Below the pieces are notes generated by a model. That model worked only from the letters and a program-made list of their open reading frames with translations. It did not search any database and was not told the DNA's origin. From positions 1 through 64,000 of the forward strand of contig NZ_JQCL01000012.1 of the NCBI RefSeq assembly GCF_001438845.1: a DNA stretch of 64,000 nucleotides. Direction: 5' to 3'. The DNA is from Lactiplantibacillus xiangfangensis (GTDB lineage Bacteria; Bacillota; Bacilli; Lactobacillales; Lactobacillaceae). Below, one piece after another: positions 25,444-34,300 of the stretch. The position numbers were made by a program, and so were the translations under genes. Every line of letters starts with the position of its first letter. Positions within the stretch are counted from its first letter, which is position 1.

Positions 25444-26718
25444 ATGAAAACGCTAACTAATTGGTTCCAGAATAAATTTACGCCAGCTTTGGCCAAATTC
25501 GGGAACATGAAATACCTCGTTGCTTTACGGGACGGGATGATTATTACGGTGCCGTTCACGGTGTTTGGGAGTATCTTTATGATTATTGCCAACCTACCAA
25601 TCAACGGTTGGGCTAACTTTATTAAGCCAATTCAGCCCATGCTTCAAGCGCCAGTTACCATGACGTTTGGTATCTTGGCTTTGATCGTTGCCGTTGGGAT
25701 GAGTTACCAAACCTCTAAAGCCAACCATATTGATCCACTATCCGGGACGGCGATTGGGACGGTTGCCTTCTTACTAGCGATGTTGAACAGTAAGGGGACC
25801 ATTGATCTCGCCGACCTCGGTTCTAGTGGGATGTTTACAGCCATTGTTATTGCAATTCTATCTTCTGAAATCATGCGCTTCTTTATCAAGCGTCACATTG
25901 TCATTAAGATGCCCGATGCCGTGCCACCGGCCGTTGCTAGTTCGTTTGCATCATTGCTACCTGGTAGTGCTGCTTTACTAGTTGTTTGGATCATTCGGGT
26001 CGTCTTTAACATTCAAATCAACAGTGTTATTCAGACCATCTTCTCACCATTAGTTGTTGGTTTGAACAGCTTCTGGGGTGTTGAATTTATCCTCTTCTTA
26101 ACGTTACTCATGTGGACCGTTGGGATTCACGGGAACAACGTTATCGGGGCGGTCGCTTCACCCGTTTACTTACAATTCTTAACGGCGAATATTAACGCGG
26201 TCTCAAACGGCCACGCTGCTACTCACATCACTGCCGATGGTTTCTTAAACTTCGGGATGAACATTGGTGGTACCGGTGCGATTTTAGGATTAGTTATTTG
26301 TATGCTATTTGCTAAAAGTCAGCGTTACAAGCAATTGGGTCGCTTAGGCTTCTTACCAGCCATCTTCCAAATCAGTGAACCTATCATGTTTGGTTTCCCA
26401 GTGGTCTTGAACCCTGCGTTGATGATTCCATTTATTACTGTTCCAATGGTCTTGCAAGGAATCAGTTACTTCTTGATTAAATACGGTGTTATCGGCATGG
26501 TGATCGCACAAGTACCATGGACAACGCCAACCATGATCAACGGTTACCTCATTACAGGGGGCGACTGGCGCGCACCAGTTTGGCAATTGATTCAATTAAT
26601 CGTGAGTGTCGCTTGTTACTGGCCATTCTTTAAGCTCAGTGACCGCAAAGCTTACGCTGAAGAACAACAATCAGCTGCGGACACCGAAGCTGTCGATGGT
26701 GTAAAGAATCCAGCTTAG
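25444..26718 (+). CDS. PTS EIIC, lactose/cellobiose family
   Basis: Membrane subunit of 424 residues with about ten helices, from the lactose/cellobiose (CelB/LacE) group. Family features are the N-terminal ALRDGMIITVPFTVFGSIFMI, MWTVGIHGNNVIGAVASPVYL, the GGTGAILGL loop with the sugar-binding region, and ISEPIMFGFPVVLNP with the conserved Glu. No EIIA or EIIB gene is adjacent, so it must use partners encoded elsewhere. Next to a GH1 phosphoglycosidase and an AraC regulator, it probably brings in a beta-glucoside such as cellobiose or an aryl glucoside. RBS TTAGGAG. Confidence 0.92.
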   Translation: MKTLTNWFQNKFTPALAKFGNMKYLVALRDGMIITVPFTVFGSIFMIIANLPINGWANFIKPIQPMLQAPVTMTFGILALIVAVGMSYQTSKANHIDPLSGTAIGTVAFLLAMLNSKGTIDLADLGSSGMFTAIVIAILSSEIMRFFIKRHIVIKMPDAVPPAVASSFASLLPGSAALLVVWIIRVVFNIQINSVIQTIFSPLVVGLNSFWGVEFILFLTLLMWTVGIHGNNVIGAVASPVYLQFLTANINAVSNGHAATHITADGFLNFGMNIGGTGAILGLVICMLFAKSQRYKQLGRLGFLPAIFQISEPIMFGFPVVLNPALMIPFITVPMVLQGISYFLIKYGVIGMVIAQVPWTTPTMINGYLITGGDWRAPVWQLIQLIVSVACYWPFFKLSDRKAYAEEQQSAADTEAVDGVKNPA

Positions 26719-26804
26719 GTCAATAATTATAGGTTGAAAATAAAATTTAGGAATTGATTACCGTTGTATCAGTATCTAGATTAATGTAAATTTTGCGAGC
26801 TATT

Positions 26805-26981
26805 CCGGTTGCCACTGATGATATGCGGTCGTGGGACCGGAGCTAGCCTGGGGTGCGGTCTAGCTCCTCGCCCGAGATAATTGCAAAAAGCGCAATTGTC
26901 CCGGACCGTCCATGGTGTAAAGACCGGCAAAAAAGCGCCGCTCTAACGCCACCTTCACGACCGATACCATCAGTGACAACC
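26805..26981 (+). repeat. structured repeat A, copy 3
   Basis: Ends GGTTGCCACTGATGATATGC and ATACCATCAGTGACAACC are inverted. The GGAGC/GCTCC stem replaces GGGGC/GCCCC of copy 1, which is a paired change. Confidence 0.85.
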
Positions 26982-27028
26982 TCCGATTATCTGACGGTAA
27001 TAACAATAGTAAAGTTATTTCTAGCGCA

Positions 27029-27189
27029 GTCGGGTAGTTTTGCGTGCTGTGTCGGCAAGATTGGCAGATGATTTTTGGCTGCCAATCTTGGGGGGCAATT
27101 CAAAGACGTGGGTTATCGGCTTTGAATTGAGGCGCCAGACCGTACTTTGGCTGGGGCAGTTCCCCCCATAGCACGCAAGGCTACCCGAC
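27029..27189 (+). repeat. structured repeat B, copy 3
   Basis: Arms GTCGGGTAGTTTTGCGTGCT and AGCACGCAAGGCTACCCGAC pair. Internal hairpins are AAGATTGGCAG/CTGCCAATCTT and CAATTCAAAG/CTTTGAATTG; both stems changed on the two sides relative to copy 2. Confidence 0.85.
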
Positions 27190-27247
27190 GGAGCGGCTAA
27201 TTTGGAAATATCTATAAGTGTTAAAGTGAAAGTTGTCGTGTTTAGCA

Positions 27248-27305
27248 TCATCAAAAAGCGGTATTACGGAATTTCTTCAAGTTTCCGTAATACCGCTTTT
27301 TGATG
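27248..27305. terminator. kup terminator
   Basis: CATCAAAAAGCGGTATTACGG and its complement CCGTAATACCGCTTTTTGATG form a perfect long stem. The minus-strand reading gives a T run after kup. Confidence 0.93.
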
Positions 27306-27322
27306 GGTGCGTAGCAATGAAA

Positions 27323-29389
27323 TCAGTCGTCATTATCGGATGATTTAGCGTGATAGGGCTTGCCTCTTTGGGGATGCATCGCGTGGCGGACGGTCAGACT
27401 AGTTAACGTTGGGTCCGTTGCCGGCGTTGTAAATAATGGCGTCGTTTCTTCCAAGACATCACTGAATTCCAAGCCGTACCAAATGGCCGGCGAAGGGGTG
27501 ATATTTTGTAGAAGGACGCGTCCGCCAATTAAAAAGCGGTCCAGTTGTGGCATCGCCGGGTAATTTGCGAGATCCATCACCTGCTGATTTTGAACGACGA
27601 ATTTAAAATCACCGACTAACCGGGGGTGAAGCGTTCCGTAGGCGGAGCGCTGAGTGTCAATACTGTGGTTATTGATTAAAGTTGTCACGATTTGGCGGAG
27701 GTAGAGGTTCACGTGTTGGGATTTACGAAATCCTAAGTTTAAGCGAACCTCGACAATATTGCGGGTTCCTAACATGTCCACGCTGTAGTTACAGTCGTAA
27801 GGGCGGTTAGTTTCGTTAATCGTGATGAACCAGTAAACTTTAGCCCGCTTGGGACGCTTATCTAAAATGGAGTACAGAATGGATCGTTTGACCCGGTGTT
27901 GCCGGTCGATTTTTGCCAAATAGACCAAGTTCGTGGCAAAGATTGGGATACGGTCGTCGTGGCTAAGCTGGATCAGTTGCTGGCGGTAGTTTAGAAGGCA
28001 GATTTGCTCATTAGCCTGGTTGTATTGGAGCCGTCTGCGGTTACCAAAGAACCAAATTACCATGATTAAGAAGATGGCTAGCGTTAGGCCCAAGGTTAAA
28101 TAGCCACCATGAATGAACTTCGTTAAACTGGCCGTCAGAAAGACCGTTTCGAGTAACCCAAAACCTACTAAGAGCATTAGCGACAAGCTGCGGTGTCCCC
28201 GCATGCGAATCCACTGGCTGAGTAGGATCGTTGTCATTAACATCGTAATGGTAATGGCTAGTCCGTAGGCGGCTTCCATCCGCGCTGAAGTTTGAAAAAT
28301 CCAAACGATACCCAACGTAACGGCACATAGGAGCCAGTTAATGGCACCGATATAAATCTGACTGCGCACGTTACTGGGATGTCGAATGAGCATGCGGGGC
28401 AGAAATTTAAGCCCGATTGCTTCGTCCACGAGGGTGTATGAGCCGGTAATTAAGGCTTGCGAAGCAATGATGGCGGCTAGCGTTGCGACTACGATCATGG
28501 CAATCCGGAGGTTTACTGGAATCATTTCGTAAAATGGATTGAGGTTGGTCGCGCTTTGCCACGGCGCGTGGTTGTAGTGTCCGATAATCCAGGCGCCCTG
28601 GCCTAAATAGTTTAAGGTCAGTGTTAGGTAAACAAAGGGCCAGGTCGCGTCAATGTTGGCTTTGCCAACGTGGCCCATGTCGGAGTACAGGGCTTCCGCA
28701 CCGGTCGTTGCAAGAAAGACGCTCCCGAGAATGAAAATTCCCATTTTATTGGTTGGACTAAACAGGACTTGCAAGGCGTATAGGGGGGAGAAGGCTTTAA
28801 GAATTTCTGGCGCTTGCCCGATGTTGAGTACACCGAAGACGCCAATCGCACTAAACCAGAGCAACATGATGGGGCCAAAGGAACGCCCAATGACGGCCGT
28901 GCCAAAGCCTTGGATCATGAAGAGGACTAGCAAAATCACGCTGACGGTTATCGGAACAAGCCGCGGGTGTTGGCTGAAGACCGTAAAACTGGCGATGCCC
29001 CGTAAGCCTTCAACGGCAGAAGTGACCGTCACGGCGGGGGTGAGCGTCCCGTCAGCTAGTAGCGCGGCCCCGCCAATTAATGCAATGAAGATCAACCATT
29101 TGGCCCGGTGACGAACGAGTGCGTATAGCGCAAAAATACCGCCTTCGTGGTGGTTATCCGCACGTAAGGCGATTAAAACGTACTTGATTGTCGTAATTAA
29201 CATTAGGGCCCAAAAAATAAGGGAGACGCAGCCAATCACGTATTCGGGCGTGGCTTTCCCCAATGAGCCGTTATCGTTAATAATGGCGTTCATAACGTAT
29301 AGTGGCGATGTTCCGATGTCGCCGTAAACGACACCCAGGGTAATCAACATGCCAAAGATTGACCGCTGTTGAACTTTTTGACTCTTCAT
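27323..29389 (-). CDS. kup: Kup-type potassium uptake protein
   Basis: This 688-residue KUP/HAK transporter imports K+ with protons. It has about twelve membrane helices up to residue 450 and a cytoplasmic tail of some 230 residues. The hallmark N-terminal segment [15 protein letters not shown] is intact, as are [12 protein letters not shown] and [12 protein letters not shown] (seen as [14 protein letters not shown]). I chose ATG 29389, which follows GGAGGT at nine bases; a TTG at 29416 lies upstream of that site. Transcribed alone. I saw no c-di-AMP riboswitch in its short leader. Confidence 0.95.
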   Translation of the reverse strand: MKSQKVQQRSIFGMLITLGVVYGDIGTSPLYVMNAIINDNGSLGKATPEYVIGCVSLIFWALMLITTIKYVLIALRADNHHEGGIFALYALVRHRAKWLIFIALIGGAALLADGTLTPAVTVTSAVEGLRGIASFTVFSQHPRLVPITVSVILLVLFMIQGFGTAVIGRSFGPIMLLWFSAIGVFGVLNIGQAPEILKAFSPLYALQVLFSPTNKMGIFILGSVFLATTGAEALYSDMGHVGKANIDATWPFVYLTLTLNYLGQGAWIIGHYNHAPWQSATNLNPFYEMIPVNLRIAMIVVATLAAIIASQALITGSYTLVDEAIGLKFLPRMLIRHPSNVRSQIYIGAINWLLCAVTLGIVWIFQTSARMEAAYGLAITITMLMTTILLSQWIRMRGHRSLSLMLLVGFGLLETVFLTASLTKFIHGGYLTLGLTLAIFLIMVIWFFGNRRRLQYNQANEQICLLNYRQQLIQLSHDDRIPIFATNLVYLAKIDRQHRVKRSILYSILDKRPKRAKVYWFITINETNRPYDCNYSVDMLGTRNIVEVRLNLGFRKSQHVNLYLRQIVTTLINNHSIDTQRSAYGTLHPRLVGDFKFVVQNQQVMDLANYPAMPQLDRFLIGGRVLLQNITPSPAIWYGLEFSDVLEETTPLFTTPATDPTLTSLTVRHAMHPQRGKPYHAKSSDNDD

Positions 29390-29563
29390 TGGTATGCGAC
29401 CTCCGCTGTTTCCCAATCAATAAGTGCCTCATACTATACTAGTCTTTAGTCGGGATTGAATAATTAGCCACTTGGAAATGCCGGTTTTTAATCAACTTTA
29501 TGATGGGATTTGTAAGCTGAATGAAGTTTCAAAACACGCCGATTTTACAGCCTAAAACAATAA

Positions 29564-29613
29564 ATCGACGGGTAACCAAGTCGGCATTGCAGCCGGTTTG
29601 ATCATCCGTCGAT
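29564..29613 (-). terminator. probable terminator after the APC permease
   Basis: ATCGACGG and CCGTCGAT flank a loop of about 30 bases with further partial pairing, followed on the minus strand by TTTATTGTTTT. Confidence 0.5.
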
Positions 29614-29644
29614 GGGAAGCATATTGAGGTGTGTGACTAAGGAA

Positions 29645-31102
29645 TTACTTGATGCCCTTAGTCTCGTTCTTGGTTAGGACCGTGGTTTTCTTGGCCATGA
29701 TACCGTTAAGCTTAGAATGCTTGATTGAGTAGCCAAAGTAAACGCACATGCCGATTGCTAACCAGATAACGAAGCGTAACCACGTAACGGGTTTCAAGTT
29801 GATTAACAGGAAGACACAGCTGATGATTGACATGATGGGTACGAATGGAACCCACGGGGTGCGGAATGGCCGCCGTAAGTTAGGTTGGGTCTTACGAAGG
29901 TGTAGGACGGAAAATGAAACCAAAACGAAGGCGGTCAGCGTCCCGATGTTAACTAATTCAGCTAAGGCTGCGAGGGGAATAAAGCCACCCATGATAGCGG
30001 CGATAAAACCGAATAGGACGGTTGATTTAACGGGTGCGTCCGATTTTTTGCTGATGTCGCTGAACAGGTGAGGGAGTAGGCCGTCTCTAGACATTGAGAA
30101 GGAAATCCGCGTTTGACCGTATAAGCAGACCAACATAACGGTGGTCATGCCAAGAATGGCACCAATGTCGACGATCCCGGCAATCCAGTTTTGACCGGAG
30201 TAGATCAAGACGGCGGAAATGGGATGGTCGATGTACTTAGCAAACATCCGGAAAGGCACAACGCCGGTCATGATAGCAGAAACGGCAACGTAGAGAATGG
30301 TGCAGATGCCGAGTGACGTTAACATGGCGCGGGGCAAGGTCTTGGAAGGTTCCAAAGTTTCTTCAACACTTGATGAAATGGCATCGAAACCAATGAAAGC
30401 AAAGAAGACACTGGAAGCCGCGGTAAAGACGCCTTTCATTCCGAATGGAAGTAGTGGTGACCAGTGGGCGGGTTTGATGAAACGAGCGGCGGTGAAAATA
30501 AAGAGGACAACGATGGCAAGTTTGATGACCACCATGATGTTGTTGACCCGCTTCGTTTCTTTAACGCCCACGGATAATAGTGCGGTGATCAATAGAATGA
30601 TAGTAAATGCTGGTAAGTTGAAATAGCTGGTGACACCTGGCGTGGAGCCCATTGCAGCGCTCAATGCTGCGGGGAGCTTTAAGCCAAAGCCGGCAATAAA
30701 TGATTGAAAATACCCGGACCAGCCAGCGGAAACGGTTGAGACGGCGAAGAGGTATTCAAGCATCAGGTCCCAGCCAATAATGAAGGCGATGATTTCGCCT
30801 AACGTCGTGTAGGAGTAAGTGTAAGCTGACCCGCTTTCGGGAACCATTGCGGCGAATTCAGCGTAACATAACGAGGCAAAGAGGCAGGCAATCGCAGCGA
30901 TAACGAATGAAATCATTAACCCGGGTCCGGCTGTCAGTGCCCCGGTCCCCGTTAAAACGAAGATCCCGGTTCCAATAATGGCACCAATTCCGAGCATGGT
31001 AAGGTCAAAAGTTTTCATTTCCTTGTGAAGGGGACTGTGATAGTTGGCGAGCATCTCATTAATATCTTTCTTACGAAGTAATCGGTTGTGTGATAAGTCC
31101 AT
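29645..31102 (-). CDS. APC family amino-acid permease (YfnA / cationic amino-acid transporter type)
   Basis: Transporter of 485 residues with twelve to thirteen helices. TM1 carries LGIGAIIGTGIFVLTG, the substrate-binding GxG loop of the APC superfamily; TM6 carries VFFAFIGFDAISSSVEE, typical of the CAT/YfnA group. The cytoplasmic N terminus reads LLRKKDINEMLANYHSPLHKEMKTFDL. I prefer the ATG at 31102 because GGGG lies at 8 bases; the ATG at 31108 is too near that site. Substrate is probably a cationic or branched amino acid but cannot be fixed from sequence. It forms its own unit between two terminators. Confidence 0.93.
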   Translation of the reverse strand: MDLSHNRLLRKKDINEMLANYHSPLHKEMKTFDLTMLGIGAIIGTGIFVLTGTGALTAGPGLMISFVIAAIACLFASLCYAEFAAMVPESGSAYTYSYTTLGEIIAFIIGWDLMLEYLFAVSTVSAGWSGYFQSFIAGFGLKLPAALSAAMGSTPGVTSYFNLPAFTIILLITALLSVGVKETKRVNNIMVVIKLAIVVLFIFTAARFIKPAHWSPLLPFGMKGVFTAASSVFFAFIGFDAISSSVEETLEPSKTLPRAMLTSLGICTILYVAVSAIMTGVVPFRMFAKYIDHPISAVLIYSGQNWIAGIVDIGAILGMTTVMLVCLYGQTRISFSMSRDGLLPHLFSDISKKSDAPVKSTVLFGFIAAIMGGFIPLAALAELVNIGTLTAFVLVSFSVLHLRKTQPNLRRPFRTPWVPFVPIMSIISCVFLLINLKPVTWLRFVIWLAIGMCVYFGYSIKHSKLNGIMAKKTTVLTKNETKGIK

Positions 31103-31297
31103 AAACATCGCCCCAATTCGTTTTAGTGGTGCCTATTTTAGGCGGGTTCCGATAATATGTAATGGCTAATTAATCCAAATTAAAAAATTGTTTTAGGCGA
31201 TTTCACTAAAGCGCCAGTTGGGCCGGAAACATTAAAGTCGGTAAAAGTGCGTAAAATTAAGCTTTGTAAACGGTATCTAATTTACAATTATAAATAT

Positions 31298-31326
31298 AAA
31301 AAAATAGATTCCGACGGTTGTCGGAA
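31298..31326 (-). terminator. terminator after the 49-aa membrane protein gene
   Basis: On the minus strand TTCCGAC and GTCGGAA flank a four-base loop, then TCTATTTTTTT. Confidence 0.85.
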
Positions 31327-31346
31327 CCCATTAAATAGAATGTTTT

Positions 31347-31496
31347 TTAACGATGCTTACGAAAATAATTGTAGGCAACTGCTAGTAGAATAATGATTAA
31401 TAACAGGCCAACTGCGGCCCGGGGACCAGCCACTCGTTCCGTCATGTGAAACATCCGGATGGGGCCAAGTCCGTGAACGCCAAAGATTGCTAACAT
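31347..31496 (-). CDS. 49-residue single-pass membrane protein, unknown function
   Basis: A small gene with a strong ribosome site (GGGAGG) before ATG and its own terminator, so it is likely real. It encodes MLAIFGVHGLGPIRMFHMTE, a short RVAGPRAAV linker, a membrane helix (about residues 28-43, VGLLLIIILLAVAYNY) and a basic end FRKHR. By the positive-inside rule the C terminus should be cytoplasmic. It lies between an amino-acid permease and divergent cls. I do not recognise a family. It could be a small regulator of a membrane protein, which is only a guess. Confidence 0.75.
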   Translation of the reverse strand: MLAIFGVHGLGPIRMFHMTERVAGPRAAVGLLLIIILLAVAYNYFRKHR

Positions 31497-31630
31497 TGCG
31501 AATCCTCCCTAATAAACAAGATTATTACTGTTTTTATGTAGAAATGCAAAAAATACATTCGCAAAAGATTATTATTGCTATGGGTTCTGCGGTAAAATGA
31601 AATTATTATTAGAATAGGTGGGTGCCTTCA

Positions 31631-33076
31631 TTGCAATATATTTTGCCAATTTTTAACGTCATCGTGATTATTAACGCGGTGGCGGCAGTTATCACGGTCT
31701 TTCGCGACCGGCGTGATATTGCGGCGACGTGGGCTTGGCTGTTAGTGTTGATCATGATTCCGGTCGCCGGTTTCGTTGCGTACGCGTTCATTGGCCGGAA
31801 GCTACCGAAGAATCGGATCTTCCGTTTGAAAAAGGAAACTCAGATTCGATTAGACCAGATGATTCAACGCCAACGCGAGGAGCTGGGGGCCGAACTAATG
31901 CCGGCCGATGCGGTTACGAGTTCGGTTCGCGGGATGGTCAGCCTGTTTTTGAATTCGGACGGGGCACTGTTAAGTCGTAAGAACCGGGTTAAAATTTTTA
32001 CGGATGGTCATGAAAAGTTTCACGCCATGTTTCAGGATATTGAAGCGGCGCAAAAACATATTCATATTGAATATTACACGTTTTACAATGATAAGATTGG
32101 AAACGAACTATTACACTTGCTCGAACGTAAAGCGGCTCAAGGCGTGGACGTGCGGGTGCTCTATGATCCGTGGGGGTCAATGGGGACGTTCCGCAGTTTC
32201 TTCAAGCATTTAGAAGAACTTGGCGGGCACGCGCGGCCGTTCTTGGGTGCGCATTCCGCAGTACTCGACTTCCGATTAAACTTCCGTGATCACCGTAAAA
32301 TTGTGGTGACAGATGGTCGTGTCGGCTATGTCGGTGGTTTCAACGTCGGTGACCAGTACCTTGGGCGTGACAAGAAGTTCGGTTATTGGCGCGACACCCA
32401 TTTGCGCATTGTGGGTTCCGGCGTCTTCGAACTGCAAGAACGGTTTATTCGTGATTGGAACGCAACGGATGCGGAACATCGCATTATTCCAACTTCTGAA
32501 ATGTTCCCAGTGATTAAAGTAAAAGGGAACACGTCGTTACAAATTGTTTCGAGTGGTCCCGATAGTGATGGTCAGCAGATCAAAATGGGATACATCAAGA
32601 TGATTATGACTGCGCAACACCGGCTGTGGATTCAATCCCCGTATTTAATCCCCGATGATTCCGTGCTAGACGCCATTCGAATTGCGGCGATGTCCGGTGT
32701 CGATGTTCGGATTATGGTTCCAGACAAGCCGGACCATGCATTTGTTTACCGGGCAACGCAATATTATGCGCGTGAACTCGCTGAAGCCGGCGTGAAGATT
32801 TATTATTACAATAATGGCTTCATTCATGCCAAGACCATCGTCATTGATGGTCAGGTCGCTTCGGTCGGTTCAGCCAATATGGATTTCCGAAGCTTCAAGT
32901 TGAACTTTGAAGTGAATGCCTTCTTATACGATACGGATCTCGCCAAAGAATTGGAAAGCGTCTTCCTACGTGACCAAGCGCTCAGCAGCCTAATTACGGT
33001 TCAAGATTTCGAAGATCAGCCTTTCTGGTTGAAGTTTAAGCAGACCTTTTCACGGTTGCTATCGCCGATTCTCTAA
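31631..33076 (+). CDS. cls: cardiolipin synthase
   Basis: Phospholipase D superfamily membrane enzyme of 481 residues that joins two phosphatidylglycerols into cardiolipin and glycerol. Two N-terminal helices (about 5-24 and 35-55) carry the PLDc_N signature AWLLVLIMIPVAGFVAYAFIG. Two HKD motifs follow: HRKIVVTDGRVGYVGGFN in the middle and HAKTIVIDGQVASVGSANMD near the C terminus. HIEYYTFYND precedes the first. The start is uncertain: TTG at 31631 has GGTGG at a proper distance, whereas GTG at 31622 directly abuts that site and would add three residues. Divergent from the 49-aa gene. Confidence 0.94.
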   Translation: MQYILPIFNVIVIINAVAAVITVFRDRRDIAATWAWLLVLIMIPVAGFVAYAFIGRKLPKNRIFRLKKETQIRLDQMIQRQREELGAELMPADAVTSSVRGMVSLFLNSDGALLSRKNRVKIFTDGHEKFHAMFQDIEAAQKHIHIEYYTFYNDKIGNELLHLLERKAAQGVDVRVLYDPWGSMGTFRSFFKHLEELGGHARPFLGAHSAVLDFRLNFRDHRKIVVTDGRVGYVGGFNVGDQYLGRDKKFGYWRDTHLRIVGSGVFELQERFIRDWNATDAEHRIIPTSEMFPVIKVKGNTSLQIVSSGPDSDGQQIKMGYIKMIMTAQHRLWIQSPYLIPDDSVLDAIRIAAMSGVDVRIMVPDKPDHAFVYRATQYYARELAEAGVKIYYYNNGFIHAKTIVIDGQVASVGSANMDFRSFKLNFEVNAFLYDTDLAKELESVFLRDQALSSLITVQDFEDQPFWLKFKQTFSRLLSPIL

Positions 33077-33120
33077 GTATTAGTCAAACAGACAAACTTA
33101 GCGTTGATTAATTAGTCGCT

Positions 33121-33168
33121 TCCGGCTGCCAGCAGCGCCTGCACGGCCGATAGCGTCACTGGCAGCCT
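33121..33168 (+). repeat. structured repeat A with internal deletion (solo remnant)
   Basis: GGCTGCCAGCAGCGCC joins directly to the A right end GCACGGCCGATAGCGTCACT and GGCAGCC. Only the outermost left arm and the right end remain, and they still pair. Confidence 0.6.
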
Positions 33169-33210
33169 ACAGCTAGACAGTAGTTCTGAATTAAAATAGT
33201 TGAAGCTTAA

Positions 33211-33262
33211 GCGTCCCATTATCAGTAACAGTCTGTTGCTGATAATAGGACGCTCTTTTTTT
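33211..33262 (+). terminator. terminator after cls
   Basis: GCGTCCCATTATCAG pairs with CTGATAATAGGACGC, followed by seven T residues. Confidence 0.88.
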
Positions 33263-33358
33263 GATAGCTTGTTTAAGGTTGAAAGGTGAGCGGTAGACTT
33301 GAGCATTATTGGATTAACACGCAAGCTGAATTAATCATTTATAACCTAGTCCGGCTGG

Positions 33359-34144
33359 TTATGCTTCCAAATAAAGTTCCTTTAGGTCGTTGATGTCAGC
33401 AATCGATAGGCCGAGGACGTTGTGCAAATAGCCCATGCCGCCGCCGTAGAGGTCGTCGAATACCTGGAAAACCATTTTTAAGTTGTCCGCTTCAACGGAC
33501 ATCGCCACGTTGAACTGACTTGCGAGGTCACCCGCGTTGGCTTTAGTGATGATCGTATCAGTATCCATACTGTCAGCGGCCATGAAGACGGCGTTGGTGA
33601 GTAGGTAGTCTTGCATAATCGTCTCACGCGGTACGTCCAGCGCCGTCATAATGAGGGCCCCCGCTACGCCGGTCCGGTCCTTGCCAGCCGCACAGTGAAA
33701 TAGGACTGATTGATTCGGTTCGGTATTAGCCAGTAAAGTGGCGAAAAACTGTTGCCAGACTTTAACGGGATGACTATCAGTAACCATCTGTGCGTAAGTT
33801 TGCGCGTTAAAAGAATCGTCGACCACGAGCCGTTTTATCAAGCGCTTGACGCGCCGATCGAACCGACGATTATCTGCGAACGGGTAAACGGAGGTATTAA
33901 GGTACTTAGTGTGTTTAGGATACCGGTCCGGTGACATTTGAGCCTCGGCTTCCTGGCGCAAGTCGATGTCATAACGGAGACCGTATTGATCTAAATAGGC
34001 TAAATCTGATTTGGTTAGGAGGGACATGCCGCCACAACGAAGCAGTTTCTGCCACTTGAGGGTCTTACCGGCTGCGTTCTCGTAACCACCCAGCTCACGG
34101 AAATTAATGCCGTGTTCCAGGCGTAAAACTCGATTATGTTCCAT
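33359..34144 (-). CDS. tyrosine-protein phosphatase (DSP-like, Y_phosphatase3 type)
   Basis: Cytoplasmic protein of 261 residues. It has NFRELGGY near the N terminus, a family hallmark, DIDLRQEAEAQMSPD, and the P-loop HCAAGKDRTGV around residue 150 with nucleophile Cys and Arg. In such bacterial enzymes the Lys after AxG favours phosphotyrosine or phosphoinositide-like substrates; the Listeria LipA protein is a relative. The C terminus has VLGLSIADINDLKELYL. Monocistronic on the minus strand. The physiological substrate is unknown. Confidence 0.88.
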   Translation of the reverse strand: MEHNRVLRLEHGINFRELGGYENAAGKTLKWQKLLRCGGMSLLTKSDLAYLDQYGLRYDIDLRQEAEAQMSPDRYPKHTKYLNTSVYPFADNRRFDRRVKRLIKRLVVDDSFNAQTYAQMVTDSHPVKVWQQFFATLLANTEPNQSVLFHCAAGKDRTGVAGALIMTALDVPRETIMQDYLLTNAVFMAADSMDTDTIITKANAGDLASQFNVAMSVEADNLKMVFQVFDDLYGGGMGYLHNVLGLSIADINDLKELYLEA

Positions 34145-34243
34145 AAGTGCTTACCTCGATTAGTGATATAGCTTAATTATAACCGCTTTCATTGTGATTG
34201 TCAGGGCAAACTGTGGGAGGTCAAAAAAATGAAACATAATGAT

Positions 34244-34289
34244 AAAAAATAACGGATCAGAAATATTGGCTATTTCTGATCCGTTATTT
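34244..34289. terminator. terminator downstream of guaC
   Basis: AAATAACGGATCAGAAATA pairs with TATTTCTGATCCGTTATTT. It follows guaC on the minus strand. Confidence 0.92.
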
Positions 34290-34300
34290 GAGTTTGTACA

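Larger units (their letters stand above)
26728..27235 (+). repeat. composite structured intergenic repeat, locus 3 (A plus B, best preserved)
   Basis: This is the fullest copy, at about 508 bp. It runs from the left end AGGTTGAAAATAAAA through a GTATCAGTATCTAGATTAAT spacer, module A (26805-26981), the spacer GGTAATAACAATAGTAAAG, module B (27029-27189) and the right end. It fills the gap between the EIIC gene and kup. Confidence 0.8.

Noticed and set aside
29390-29560. c-di-AMP (ydaO-type) riboswitch upstream of kup.
   Set aside because: I could not find the conserved aptamer segments in the leader, and no terminator precedes the kup ribosome site.
34170-34190. cre-like sequence AACCGCTTTCA near the phosphatase gene.
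   Set aside because: The central purine before CG is replaced, and flanking positions match poorly.
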